A stretch of DNA of 64,000 nt from Pseudomonas sp. WS 5079 (GCF_012985465.1 NZ_JAAQWN010000010.1:117711-181710), one strand, 5' to 3'. Counted from the first letter of the stretch, positions 32,965 through 41,680 are shown. Notes: generated by a model not told the origin, from the letters alone. A program made the numbers and translations.

Positions 32965-34542
32965 ATGGCCCTCGACATTCACGCCCACCGCATCCTGATC
33001 CTCGACTTCGGTTCCCAGTACACCCAGCTGATCGCCCGCCGCGTGCGTGAAATCGGCGTGTACTGCGAACTGCATCCGTTCGACATGGATGACGAAGCGA
33101 TCCGCGAATTCGCCCCTAAAGGCGTCATCCTCGCCGGTGGCCCCGAGTCCGTGCACGAAGCCAACAGCCCGCGCTGCCCACAAGCGGTATTCGACCTGGG
33201 CGTGCCGGTATTTGGTATCTGCTACGGCATGCAGACCATGGCCGAGCAACTGGGCGGCAAGGTTGAAGGTTCCGAGCTGCGTGAATTCGGTTATGCCCGT
33301 GTCGACGTGGTCGGCAAGAGCCGCCTGCTGGACGGCATCGAAGACCACGTCGACGCCGACGGCCTGTTCGGCCTCGATGTCTGGATGAGCCACGGTGACA
33401 AGGTCACCCGGATGCCGGAAGACTTCCACATCCTGGCCAGCACCCCGAGCTGCCCGATCGCCGGCATGTTCAGCGACGAGCGTCGTTACTACGGCGTGCA
33501 GTTCCACCCGGAAGTGACTCACACCAAGCAAGGCGGGCGCATCCTGTCGCGCTTCATCCTCGACATCTGCGAGTGTGAAGCCCTGTGGACCCCGTCTAAA
33601 ATTGCTGAAGACGCCATCGCCAACGTGCGCGCCCAGGTCGGTACCGACAACGTCCTGCTCGGCCTGTCCGGCGGCGTTGACTCCTCCGTGGTTGCTGCGC
33701 TGCTGCACAAGGCTATCGGCGACCAACTGACCTGCGTGTTCGTCGACAACGGCCTGCTGCGCCTGCACGAAGGCGAGCAAGTGATGGCCATGTTCGCCGA
33801 GAACATGGGCGTTAAGGTGATCCGCGCCAACGCCGAAGATCAGTTCTTGAACAACCTGGCCGGCGAGTCCGACCCGGAGAAGAAGCGCAAGATCATCGGC
33901 CGCACCTTCATCGACGTCTTCGATGCCCAGTCCAACAAACTGGACAACATCAAGTACCTCGCCCAGGGCACCATCTACCCCGACGTGATCGAGTCGGCCG
34001 GCGCCAAGAGCGGCAAGGCCCACGTGATCAAGTCCCACCACAACGTGGGTGGCCTGCCTGAGGAAATGAACCTCAAGCTGGTAGAACCGCTGCGCGAACT
34101 GTTCAAGGACGAAGTCCGTCGCCTGGGCCTGGAACTGGGCCTGCCGTACGACATGGTCTACCGCCACCCATTCCCGGGCCCGGGCCTGGGCGTGCGCATC
34201 CTCGGTGAAGTGAAGAAGGAATACGCCGACCTGCTGCGTCGCGCCGACCACATCTTCATCGAAGAACTGCGCAAGGCCGACTGGTACCACAAAGTCAGCC
34301 AGGCCTTCGTCGTGTTCCAGCCGGTGAAATCGGTTGGCGTGGTTGGCGATGGCCGTCGCTACGCCTGGGTCGTGGCCCTGCGTGCCGTAGAAACCATCGA
34401 CTTCATGACCGCCCGCTGGGCACACCTGCCGTACGAACTGCTGGAGACTGTCAGCGGCCGTATCATCAATGAAATCGAAGGCATCTCGCGCGTGACGTAT
34501 GACGTGTCGAGCAAGCCGCCGGCGACGATTGAGTGGGAATGA
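32965..34542 (+). CDS. guaA: GMP synthase (glutamine-hydrolysing)
   Basis: Aminates XMP to GMP using glutamine and ATP. The 525-residue product has the class I glutamine amidotransferase domain (Cys in FGICYGMQTMAEQ; His-x-Glu in GVQFHPEVTHTKQ). The ATP-pyrophosphatase loop LLGLSGGVDSSVVAALLHKA comes next, followed by the C-terminal dimerisation domain ending PPATIEWE. It follows guaB by 81 bases and is closed by an intrinsic terminator. Confidence 0.97.
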   Translation: MALDIHAHRILILDFGSQYTQLIARRVREIGVYCELHPFDMDDEAIREFAPKGVILAGGPESVHEANSPRCPQAVFDLGVPVFGICYGMQTMAEQLGGKVEGSELREFGYARVDVVGKSRLLDGIEDHVDADGLFGLDVWMSHGDKVTRMPEDFHILASTPSCPIAGMFSDERRYYGVQFHPEVTHTKQGGRILSRFILDICECEALWTPSKIAEDAIANVRAQVGTDNVLLGLSGGVDSSVVAALLHKAIGDQLTCVFVDNGLLRLHEGEQVMAMFAENMGVKVIRANAEDQFLNNLAGESDPEKKRKIIGRTFIDVFDAQSNKLDNIKYLAQGTIYPDVIESAGAKSGKAHVIKSHHNVGGLPEEMNLKLVEPLRELFKDEVRRLGLELGLPYDMVYRHPFPGPGLGVRILGEVKKEYADLLRRADHIFIEELRKADWYHKVSQAFVVFQPVKSVGVVGDGRRYAWVVALRAVETIDFMTARWAHLPYELLETVSGRIINEIEGISRVTYDVSSKPPATIEWE

Positions 34543-34588
34543 TTGGGCGTCCGGCACTGACCGGCACCCCCTAGCAAAAAGTACCCTC

Positions 34589-34612
34589 AAGCCCGCTTAA
34601 TTGCGGGCTTTT
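34589..34612 (+). terminator. Intrinsic terminator of guaBA
   Basis: AAGCCCGC and GCGGGCTT form an 8-bp stem with a TTAATT loop and a short T tail. Confidence 0.8.
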
Positions 34613-34655
34613 GGCTTTTTGGGGCTCGCCATAATGCCCGTCAGTTAAGCCTTTT

Positions 34656-34755
34656 TGTAGGAGCGAGCTTGCTCGCGAAGAACTTGAGAGCGCCGCGTTT
34701 ACCTAGCAAACACGCGTTATCGTTGACGTCCTTCGCGAGCAAGCTCGCTCCTACA
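34656..34755. repeat. REPIN of a second sequence class
   Basis: The arms TGTAGGAGCGAGCTTGCTCG plus CGAAG (34656-34680) and its exact reverse complement (34731-34755) are 25 bases each around a 50-base spacer. The spacer contains a looser GCGCCGCGTTT/AACACGCGTT symmetry. The core GAGCGAGCTTGCTCGCGAAG differs from the GCCCGCGATAGC class elsewhere in the window. It fills the roughly 320-base gap between guaA and the lipoprotein gene; nothing else is seen there. Confidence 0.85.
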
Positions 34756-34865
34756 GAAAGCAGAATCCGCTTAACTGACTGGTATTAGGGCTCGCCAGGT
34801 TCCCCGGTGATGGCGGTCGAGAAGGCGCGACTGCCCAGCGCTACTACCACCAACCCCCCAATGGA

Positions 34866-35177
34866 TTACCGGCGGCCTTCGCACACCGGTGATTCGCCGA
34901 TGCGGCCTTCCTTGCACAGGTCAATGTTATCTGTGCGCTTGAAACCGGCGTCTTTCATGCAATAAAACCGCGTGAGTACCTGGTCAATCGGCGTCCTGTC
35001 CCCCGTCCCTATCAGGTTGGTATAGCCGCAGGCGGTCATAGCACTCTTGACGCCTTCTTCAGACACCCCGATTTTCTTCCAATTGGTAAATTCCGGCGGC
35101 GGAGGTTGAAAGCCCCTGCCCGTGCAGCCAACCAATAACACAGCGCAAAAACTCAGCAACAGGCTCTTGATGAGCAT
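34866..35177 (-). CDS. Small putative lipoprotein
   Basis: 103-residue product with a short signal peptide (MLIKSLLLSFCAVLLVGC) and a lipobox LVGC. The mature part has several cysteines (TACGYTN, RFYCMKD, DLCKEGR, SPVCEGR) suited to disulfide bonds. I chose the second ATG because AGGAAG lies about 6 bases before it; an ATG 15 bases upstream would add MRKNA. No family function is recognised. It is the last of four reverse-strand genes (treR, toxin-like gene, aph-like gene, this one). Confidence 0.7.
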   Translation of the reverse strand: MLIKSLLLSFCAVLLVGCTGRGFQPPPPEFTNWKKIGVSEEGVKSAMTACGYTNLIGTGDRTPIDQVLTRFYCMKDAGFKRTDNIDLCKEGRIGESPVCEGRR

Positions 35178-35265
35178 GGCGTTCTTCCTCATGGTTTGAC
35201 TCAGATATCGGATGCGTCGTATCAGCGAGCTTGTCGAGGTAGTGTCGAGGGCTGCTCAGGAGTCA

Positions 35266-36036
35266 TTAGAAAAATTCATCCAACAAGCAGTAAAAAGCCA
35301 TTCGCTGCTCATCAGGCTCCACACCATACAGCTCAAAGAAGGGCCTTACCCATTCCCGCCCCAGGTTGCGTTCGACGCTGCGTGCCGCCAGGGCCAGGTC
35401 TTGATAGCGGTCGCTGACTCCAAGGCGACCGCAGTCAATAAAACCACTGAAGTGACCGCCCGCTGCCATGAAGTTTGGCAGGCACGCATCGCCGTGCGTC
35501 ACCACCAGGTCGTGGGTGGCGGGCCGTGTCGCGAGGAGTTCGGCAAACACATCGCGGACGCTGCGTCCCAGTCGCTCATCGTCGAAGTCCGTCCCATCAA
35601 TCAGCCCGGCGTCGACGTGTTCCCGGGCGACGGTGATGCGCTGTTCCAGGTTGTGATCGAAGGGGCATTGCGCCACGGGTACCTGGTGCAATGTGCGCAA
35701 GGCGGTGGCCAGGACGTCGATGATCTGCGCGGCAGAAAGCGCGCTGCTGCTGGCCAGGTCCTGTCCCGGCATGGCGCTCATCAGCAGCCAGTGGTGATGG
35801 TTTTCCTGCACTTGGTCCAGTACCACTGGCGCTGGCAGGCCCTGTTGCTGCAGCCAGTGCAGGCGTTCGATTTCGTCGGCAAGCTCGGCGTGTTCGACCA
35901 GGGGCTCGGCTTTCAGGAACAGGTCTGGGCCGTTGTCCCTGCGCAGTCGAAACACGTCAGCCCGGGACTCGCCGATGGCCTGTTGTTCGATGAGTGCGAG
36001 GGGGAACTGTTCACGCCACTTTTCTGGAATGTTCAC
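35266..36036 (-). CDS. APH(3')-family aminoglycoside phosphotransferase-like kinase
   Basis: 256-residue kinase whose motif set is that of APH(3') enzymes, which phosphorylate kanamycin/neomycin-type aminoglycosides with ATP. Visible are the ATP lysine in FLKAEP (K42), the catalytic loop VTHGDACLPN (D183, N188), the metal-binding IDCGRLGVSDRYQD (D201), and the C-terminal LLDEFF. In APH(3')-IIIa the final Phe carboxylate contacts the drug. The start is GTG; the N-terminus is somewhat shorter than NptII (264). It lies 118 bases downstream of the toxin-like gene on the same strand. The true substrate could be another compound; family call is strong, drug resistance is inference. Confidence 0.85.
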   Translation of the reverse strand: MNIPEKWREQFPLALIEQQAIGESRADVFRLRRDNGPDLFLKAEPLVEHAELADEIERLHWLQQQGLPAPVVLDQVQENHHHWLLMSAMPGQDLASSSALSAAQIIDVLATALRTLHQVPVAQCPFDHNLEQRITVAREHVDAGLIDGTDFDDERLGRSVRDVFAELLATRPATHDLVVTHGDACLPNFMAAGGHFSGFIDCGRLGVSDRYQDLALAARSVERNLGREWVRPFFELYGVEPDEQRMAFYCLLDEFF

Positions 36037-36109
36037 GGTGCTGTCCCGGTCCTCGCCTGAGCGTTGTCAAACGCCGATTAAACAACGTTTGGCCTCGGCT
36101 TGTCATGGG

Positions 36110-36154
36110 CGCCCCGCGCGGCAGGCGTTTTACTGCCTGGCGCGCGCGGGGGCG
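36110..36154 (-). promoter_or_regulatory. Strong imperfect hairpin after the 1010-residue toxin-like gene
   Basis: CGCCCCGCGCG with GCAGGC pairs with GCCTGG and CGCGCGCGGGGGCG around GTTTTACT. It lies at the stop codon of the toxin-like gene. With no T run on the reverse strand it is not a standard terminator, but could stabilise the message end upstream of aph. Confidence 0.4.
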
Positions 36155-39100
36155 TCAAGCGGGCAGCCGGCATTGCAGGTTCAAGCCCATATTGGTGAGG
36201 GCGCTGGACAGCTTTTCCAGGGTCGCGAAGTGCACGTTATGTACCCCGGGCCAGGCCGGCCGGTCGATGGAGAAACTACCATCGGCCAATCGGTTGATGG
36301 GGGTGCGGACGACGCTCATGGCGCGGCTGTGATGCAGCAGGGTATAGCGGCCCTGGCTTGCATCGATCAGGTACATGCCCTTGCGAAACAGCAGCCGCTG
36401 GTTTTGCTCCAGGGTCCTGTGCACCAGCGGGGCCTCCACTTGCACCCGCAGGTCGGCATGCAAGGTGTCGAAGCTGTCTCCGACGTGTTCGTGGGCAGGT
36501 GCACTGTCGCGGTCGATGTCGATGCCGGGGTCAATGCGTATGTCGCTGCCTTGCCCGGGAAGCACCTCCTCGACCCGCAGTCCGATGCCGCCGTGCAGTT
36601 CACTGATACCGGCAAAGCCATTGAAGGTATTGATGTTTCGCGCGCCAGTGAGCACCAGCCACTTGCCGCCGCCATTGAGGGTCTGGTCGGCCTGGATAAT
36701 GGTATGGGCGAGGTAGTTACTCATCGCTTGCTCTGAAAGGTTGGCGGTGGGATTGGGGTACTTGTAGTGGGCGACGCAGTCCAGAGCCTGCACGCGGATG
36801 CCATTGGCCCTGGCAGTCTTGACCAACTCCAGCTCGTTGTACTGGCCTGCCGGGTCGGTGCCCAGCCGGTTCAGGTAGCTTTCCAGGTCTTCGGACATCA
36901 CCCCGGTGCGCGAATAGAGGTTCAAGTCATCCTGGACAAAATCGTTGAGCAGGCGGCGCAGATATAGGGTCTTCACACCTTTGCGCGCGAAGAGGGGCAG
37001 GTTGTCGATCACCAGGCGGGTGCTGGCGATGCGGTCCAGGGTTTCACCGATGACGTATCCGGGTATGTCTTCGGGCAGGCGCTCGATGATTTCGGCAAAG
37101 GGCGTAGTGGGCTCGAACGCGGGGATGTCCGGGCGCGCTGGAAGTCGGGTCCAGGGCAGTTCGGTAAAGAAGTCTTTCGCCGTTTGCAGCAGTTTGTCGT
37201 GAGTGACGCCGAAGTAATACGTGAAGCGGTCGATGCGCCCGAAGCGGCTTTGAACATGGGTTTCAGGCAGGCCCAGTACCCACTTTCTTATGTGCGTGCG
37301 GGTCGAGGGCGGGGTGTCGAAGGGGGTAGTGACCCGGCGCAGCGGGTTGACGGGGGCAGTCACCGGTTCCTCGCTAGGGGAGGGCGCTGGCGTGTGTGCG
37401 GCCTTGCTGGAGTTGCCGCCACCGCCTTTCAACCCTTTGCTGGCGCTGACGGGTTCCCATTCGTTGAGTTCGTTCAGGCGCACTGGCAGCGAGCCGGAAA
37501 AGCCATGGGGGTTACTTGGGTCGACGATCGCCCAGAAACCGTGGCCGTTGGGGTCGGCCTCGTAGCGTACGTAATAGGCTTCATCGTTGAGCATAATGGC
37601 GTGCTGCGGCATGCCGCTGGAGGTTTTGAGGGTATAGACCTGGTGAAACTTGCCGGGTGCGGTGTTGAGGGTTTCACCTTCCAGGATCAGGTTGCTTTGG
37701 TAGCTGGCAGGTACGGTCGGTTCTGGCGACATGGGTATAACGGCGGGCGTAGTGTGTTCAATCGCCACGGTATCGACTGTTTCGGCGATCTGCGGCATGA
37801 CGCCGTCGGCCTTCAGCAGCGTCAGGTTGAACACCGCATCGATAGCACTGAGGACCGCGCCCAGCGCTCCCGCGCGGCGTTCGGCCGGGGTTTTGCCATT
37901 GATTGCCTGGTCGATATTCAGGCCCAGACTGGCCACGCTGGCGCCCATCACCACCAGGGCCACCGGCCAGCCTGCCACGGCCATTGGTCCGAAGGTCTTG
38001 CCAAAGGCGGCCAGGTAGCCGATCCACAGCTTCTTGCGCAGGTCGCCGTTGCTCTGCAGGGAGAACTGCGCATCGTTGTCCATGCGCGCACGGCTCGACT
38101 GTGCGAGCCAGGTAAAGGCGTCGCCGTCGAGGGGCTGGTCGGCTTGATTGATCAGGTGGTGGTCCCACGTGCCCCAGTCGATAAACAGCTGGTCGAGTTG
38201 GTGGTACAGGCCTTTGTCCACCCAGTCTGGCGGCAGGGTGCCGGCCACGGCCTGGGCGGTGCGGTAGATCAGCACGGGCGTCAGCAGCATTTGCTTCCAG
38301 GTCACGGCGTCGGTGTCGTCCTGCTGGACCTGGGCCGACAAGGGGAAATGGGCCATGAAACGCTCGCGGTTATCGGCGCGGTTGGTCTGGTTCAACAGCC
38401 AGAAATGCAGGTCGGCAGGCGTCTCAAGGCAGTGGAAGGCCTGGGCCTCGCCGGGCACGTAGAGGATTTGCCGACCATCGCCATCGACAATACGCAGGAT
38501 GTCCGTGGCGATATGCCCGCCAATATCCAGTGCCGCCACGCGTAGCCCGCTTGCCGGGGTTGCCTCGGCTTGCAGGTCGGGCAGGGTCGGCGGCCAGCCC
38601 AGGTTGCCGGCAAGGGCCTTGATCACCTTCTGCAACTGCTCCTCGTCGAGGTGCCCGGCCTGTCGCGCTTGCAGGGCCTGGGCCAGGCAATTGACCTTGG
38701 CCAGGGTGCGGAAATGGTGGTGGTGGGTACTCCAGAATTGCTCCACGCGCGTGGTGTAGCGATCGCTGAAATTGATCGCCCAGAAATCATGGAGCACGGC
38801 GCTGGCGGACAGCTGCACTTCGTTGTGCTGATCGAACACTCGCACCTGGGCACCCTCGCTGTAGAAGCCGCCATCGCCGTCGAGCAGGTCGGCATTATCC
38901 TGGTCATGCACCTCGAAGCGGTGCATGACCAACTGCGTCAGGGTCATCGACGCCTGGGGTTTTTCGTTATGGCTCCAGCCGGTAAAGGTCGCCGGATCAC
39001 CGGTGCCGCGGTTGAAGCGGTGCCAGTACACCTGATCGGGATCCAGGTGCGCCAGGCCATGTTTCGTGAGGATTTCACCGGCGGCCTCGATGGCCATCGC

Positions 39101-39187
39101 CTGCATGTTCGGGCAGGCATCCAGTACCACGGGGGCCAGGGCGCGAAGTTGTTGCTGGGCGGCGGGGGATGTGTCGGCAAGTGGCAT
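36155..39187 (-). CDS. Dermonecrotic-toxin-type protein with degenerate TIKI/PMT-C2-like module (1010 aa)
   Basis: Large protein starting at an ATG with an AAGGAGAG ribosome site; the frame is open 47 codons upstream. The N-terminal ~330 residues match what I recall of the DUF6543/dermonecrotic-toxin module of Pseudomonas (YWHRFNRGTGDP; FTGWSHNEKPQASMTLTQLV; LDIGGHIATDILRIVDGDGR; ILYVPGEAQAFH). A hydrophobic stretch (about 400-430, GPMAVAGWPVALVVMGASV) follows, then a Gly/Pro linker. The C-terminal module (about 700-890) has VIGETLDRIASTR, VKTLYLRRLLNDF and IRVQALDCVAHYKYP. The expected GEAH reads GETL (714-717), EH reads RR, and the late GSAH reads GARN, so it probably lacks metal-dependent activity. 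It lies 64 bases downstream of treR on the same strand without a terminator. A toxin/effector role is inferred. Confidence 0.65.
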   Translation of the reverse strand: MPLADTSPAAQQQLRALAPVVLDACPNMQAMAIEAAGEILTKHGLAHLDPDQVYWHRFNRGTGDPATFTGWSHNEKPQASMTLTQLVMHRFEVHDQDNADLLDGDGGFYSEGAQVRVFDQHNEVQLSASAVLHDFWAINFSDRYTTRVEQFWSTHHHHFRTLAKVNCLAQALQARQAGHLDEEQLQKVIKALAGNLGWPPTLPDLQAEATPASGLRVAALDIGGHIATDILRIVDGDGRQILYVPGEAQAFHCLETPADLHFWLLNQTNRADNRERFMAHFPLSAQVQQDDTDAVTWKQMLLTPVLIYRTAQAVAGTLPPDWVDKGLYHQLDQLFIDWGTWDHHLINQADQPLDGDAFTWLAQSSRARMDNDAQFSLQSNGDLRKKLWIGYLAAFGKTFGPMAVAGWPVALVVMGASVASLGLNIDQAINGKTPAERRAGALGAVLSAIDAVFNLTLLKADGVMPQIAETVDTVAIEHTTPAVIPMSPEPTVPASYQSNLILEGETLNTAPGKFHQVYTLKTSSGMPQHAIMLNDEAYYVRYEADPNGHGFWAIVDPSNPHGFSGSLPVRLNELNEWEPVSASKGLKGGGGNSSKAAHTPAPSPSEEPVTAPVNPLRRVTTPFDTPPSTRTHIRKWVLGLPETHVQSRFGRIDRFTYYFGVTHDKLLQTAKDFFTELPWTRLPARPDIPAFEPTTPFAEIIERLPEDIPGYVIGETLDRIASTRLVIDNLPLFARKGVKTLYLRRLLNDFVQDDLNLYSRTGVMSEDLESYLNRLGTDPAGQYNELELVKTARANGIRVQALDCVAHYKYPNPTANLSEQAMSNYLAHTIIQADQTLNGGGKWLVLTGARNINTFNGFAGISELHGGIGLRVEEVLPGQGSDIRIDPGIDIDRDSAPAHEHVGDSFDTLHADLRVQVEAPLVHRTLEQNQRLLFRKGMYLIDASQGRYTLLHHSRAMSVVRTPINRLADGSFSIDRPAWPGVHNVHFATLEKLSSALTNMGLNLQCRLPA

Positions 39188-39251
39188 GCTGCTCTCCTTG
39201 AGGGGGGGAGGCGAGCATGCCAAGCGCTTCAGAGTGGGTGTGGGTAGATAA

Positions 39252-39956
39252 TTAACGCCGGGCGATATCGGAGAAGTAGAACTTATCCAGGGTATGCCGC
39301 GACTCGGTGTACTCGAACTGGCGCCCATCCTGCAAAAACGTCTGGTTGCTCACCACGATCACATGGCTCTGGCCGTCGAGGTCCAGGTGCGCCTGGTCGT
39401 CCTTGCTGCGGGGCAGGGCTTCGATGGTGCGCTGGGCGTAGCTGATCTGCAGGTGCAGGGTTTGTTCGATGAAGGCGTAGATCGACTGTTCGGCAATCGT
39501 CTGGTCCAAGCCCGGGATCAGCTCGGCAACGAAGTGGTTGATATCGAGGATCACCCGTTTGCCGCCAATGCGCCGCACGCGCTTGATGCGGGTGATCAGG
39601 GTGCCGGGGTCGGCCTCGATGTGTTGCAGCAGCGAACCTTCCAGCGGGAGTTGGGTGAACTCAACCACTTCGGTGCGTACGTCATCGCCCAGGTCGGCGT
39701 GGGTTTCGTGGAAGCTGACGATGCCGCCCAGTTGAAACTCAATCGGGTTGGGCGACAGCACGAAGGTGCCCTTGCCGTGGATTTTTTGCGCAAACCCGCG
39801 CTCCTGCAACTGCTCGATGGCCCGGCGCACGGTGCCGCGGCTGGCCTGGTAGGTCTGCATCAATTCGGTTTCAGAAGGCAGGCGCGTGCCGCGTTGCAGG
39901 CGTTCGGTGGTGATGCTGGCAAGCAGATCGGTGTAGATCTGGTTGTATTTACTCAT
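39252..39956 (-). CDS. treR: Trehalose operon repressor TreR (GntR/HutC type)
   Basis: 234-residue regulator with an N-terminal winged helix (TRLPSETELMQTYQASRGTV; RRAIEQLQERGFAQKIHGKG) and a C-terminal UTRA ligand domain (about 80-234; GTLITRIKRVRRIGGKRVIL; HTLDKFYFSDIARR). It is divergent from treP, with two identical palindromes in between. By analogy with Bacillus TreR it should release DNA on binding trehalose-6-phosphate. The toxin-like gene follows it 64 bases downstream. Confidence 0.88.
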   Translation of the reverse strand: MSKYNQIYTDLLASITTERLQRGTRLPSETELMQTYQASRGTVRRAIEQLQERGFAQKIHGKGTFVLSPNPIEFQLGGIVSFHETHADLGDDVRTEVVEFTQLPLEGSLLQHIEADPGTLITRIKRVRRIGGKRVILDINHFVAELIPGLDQTIAEQSIYAFIEQTLHLQISYAQRTIEALPRSKDDQAHLDLDGQSHVIVVSNQTFLQDGRQFEYTESRHTLDKFYFSDIARR

Positions 39957-40059
39957 GGAGAGGGCTCTGTGCCGCGTTTGCGTTCAAGGCAGGAACCTTA
40001 GTGGCACAGGTGGGCTTTGTCCATTGGACCCTTGGAAAGCGCTGGGCGAATATTTTTAC

Positions 40060-40077
40060 AACTCGTACAGACGAGTT
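40060..40077. promoter_or_regulatory. TreR operator 1
   Basis: AACTCGTACAGACGAGTT, an ACTCGT-N4-ACGAGT inverted repeat, lies between divergent treR and treP, just upstream of the treP -35. It is identical in core and spacer to operator 2, 26 bases further on. Confidence 0.8.
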
Positions 40078-40078
40078 G

Positions 40079-40107
40079 TTGCTTTAACTCGTACAGACGA
40101 GTACTTT
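40079..40107 (+). promoter_or_regulatory. Candidate treP promoter
   Basis: TTGCTT and TACTTT with a 17-base spacer. Operator 2 occupies the whole spacer, and operator 1 touches the upstream edge, so repressor binding would exclude RNA polymerase. Confidence 0.5.
40086..40103. promoter_or_regulatory. TreR operator 2
   Basis: Second copy of ACTCGTACAGACGAGT. The 26-base centre-to-centre distance (about 2.5 helix turns) suggests two dimers on nearly opposite faces. Confidence 0.8.
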
Positions 40108-40156
40108 TGCCCTCGGCGTGCTGCCAATAACAAGAATCTAAAGTGGAAGACCAAGC

Positions 40157-41599
40157 ATGAGCCACGACTATTCCAACATTGCCCGCGAGATTCTCCTGAA
40201 CCTCGGCGGCAGCGATAACCTTGAGCAAGCGGCCCACTGCGTGACGCGCCTGCGCCTGGCGCTCAAGGACCCGAGCTTGGTCAACGCCAGTGCGTTGAAC
40301 CAGGTCGACCTGGTCAAGGGCTCGTTCTTCACCGGCGGGCTGTTCCAGATCGTCATCGGCCCCGGCGAAGTAGAAAAGGTCTACGCCGCCCTGCGCGAAC
40401 AGACCGGCCTGGCCGCCGCCACCATCGCCGACGTGAAGAAAAAGGGCGCCGACAAGACCAACGCCATGCAGCGCCTGGTGCGGGTGTTCTCCGATGTGTT
40501 CATGCCCATCCTGCCGGCGCTGATCATTGCCGGCCTGCTAATGGGCATCAACAACCTGATGGGCGCCAAGGGCATGTTCATCGAGGGCCAGACGTTGCTG
40601 GAGGCCTATCCGAACCTGGATGGCCTGTGGAGCCTGATCAACCTGATGGCCAACACCTCGTTTGTGTTCCTGCCGGCGCTGGTGGGCTGGTCGGCGGCCA
40701 AGCGTTTTGGTGGCAGTGAAATCCTCGGCATCGTGCTCGGCCTGATGCTAGTCCACCCGGACCTGCTCAATGCCTGGAACTACGGCAAGGCGGTGGCCGG
40801 GCTCGACGGCCAGAGCCTGCCGTACTTCGACATTCTGGGCTGGTTCCAGATCGAGAAGGTTGGCTATCAAGGCCAGATCCTGCCGATCCTGATGGCCGCC
40901 TACGTCATGAGCGTAATTGAAAAATGGCTGCGGGCGCGGGTGCCGAATGCCATTCAATTGCTTGTCGTGCCGATCACCACCATCGTTGTCACCGGCGTGC
41001 TGGCCCTGGCGATCATCGGCCCGGTCACCCGGCACCTCGGCATCCTGATCACCGAAGGCGTGGTCACCCTGTTTGACCTGGCGCCAATGGTGGGCGGGGC
41101 GATTTTCGGCCTGCTGTATGCGCCGCTGGTGATTACCGGCATGCACCACATGTTCCTTGCCGTGGACCTGCAACTGATCTCGACCCAGGGTGGCACGTTT
41201 ATCTGGCCGATGATCGTCATGTCCAACCTGGCCCAGGGCAGTGCGGCCCTCGGCGTGTTCTACATGAGCCGCAATGCGCGAGACAAAAGCATGGCCTCGA
41301 CCTCGGCGATTTCCGCCTACTTCGGCATCACGGAGCCGGCGATGTTCGGGGTCAACCTGCGCTTCAAGTTTCCGTTCTATGCCGCGTTGCTGGGTTCGGC
41401 CCTGGGCAGCATTTTCCTCTCGCTGAACAAGGTCCAGGCCTCGGCCATCGGGGTTGGCGGCTTGCCCGGATTCATCTCGATCATCCCGCAATACATCCCA
41501 AGCTTTGTCATCGGCATGGCCGTCGCGATTGTGGTGCCGTTTGTTTTGACCTGTGGGTTAAGCATGAAAATTGTGCGGCCGGGTTATCGCGTCGCCTGA
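40157..41599 (+). CDS. treP: Trehalose-specific PTS EIIBC permease
   Basis: Imports trehalose and phosphorylates it to trehalose-6-phosphate. The 480-residue product has an N-terminal EIIB domain with the phosphorylation cysteine C28 (AAHCVTRLRLALKD). A ten-helix EIIC domain from about residue 105 follows (MPILPALIIAGLLMGINNLM; GMHHMFLAVDLQLISTQGGT; ITEPAMFGVNLRFKFPF). No EIIA is attached; the EIIA-HPr-EI fusion encoded 3.2 kb downstream can supply it. It is the first gene of the forward tre operon, behind two TreR operators. Confidence 0.92.
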   Translation: MSHDYSNIAREILLNLGGSDNLEQAAHCVTRLRLALKDPSLVNASALNQVDLVKGSFFTGGLFQIVIGPGEVEKVYAALREQTGLAAATIADVKKKGADKTNAMQRLVRVFSDVFMPILPALIIAGLLMGINNLMGAKGMFIEGQTLLEAYPNLDGLWSLINLMANTSFVFLPALVGWSAAKRFGGSEILGIVLGLMLVHPDLLNAWNYGKAVAGLDGQSLPYFDILGWFQIEKVGYQGQILPILMAAYVMSVIEKWLRARVPNAIQLLVVPITTIVVTGVLALAIIGPVTRHLGILITEGVVTLFDLAPMVGGAIFGLLYAPLVITGMHHMFLAVDLQLISTQGGTFIWPMIVMSNLAQGSAALGVFYMSRNARDKSMASTSAISAYFGITEPAMFGVNLRFKFPFYAALLGSALGSIFLSLNKVQASAIGVGGLPGFISIIPQYIPSFVIGMAVAIVVPFVLTCGLSMKIVRPGYRVA

Positions 41600-41604
41600 T
41601 AGAT

Positions 41605-41680
41605 CGCTATCGCAGGCAAGCCAGCTCCCACAGAGGAATGCATTTCAACTGTGGGAGCCGGGCTTGCCCGCGATGAGGCC
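41605..41680. repeat. REP inverted pair between treP and treA
   Basis: CGCTATCGCAGGCAAGCCAG with CTCCCACAG, and CTGTGGGAGCCGGGCTTGCC with CGCGATG, face each other inside the tre operon. The hairpin may protect the treP end of the message. Confidence 0.75.

Noticed and set aside
36155..39187. NEL-type E3 ubiquitin ligase domain, often found behind the same N-terminal module in Pseudomonas
   Set aside because: No leucine-rich repeats and no NEL catalytic Cys region were seen; the C-terminus aligns with the TIKI-like module of the giant protein instead.
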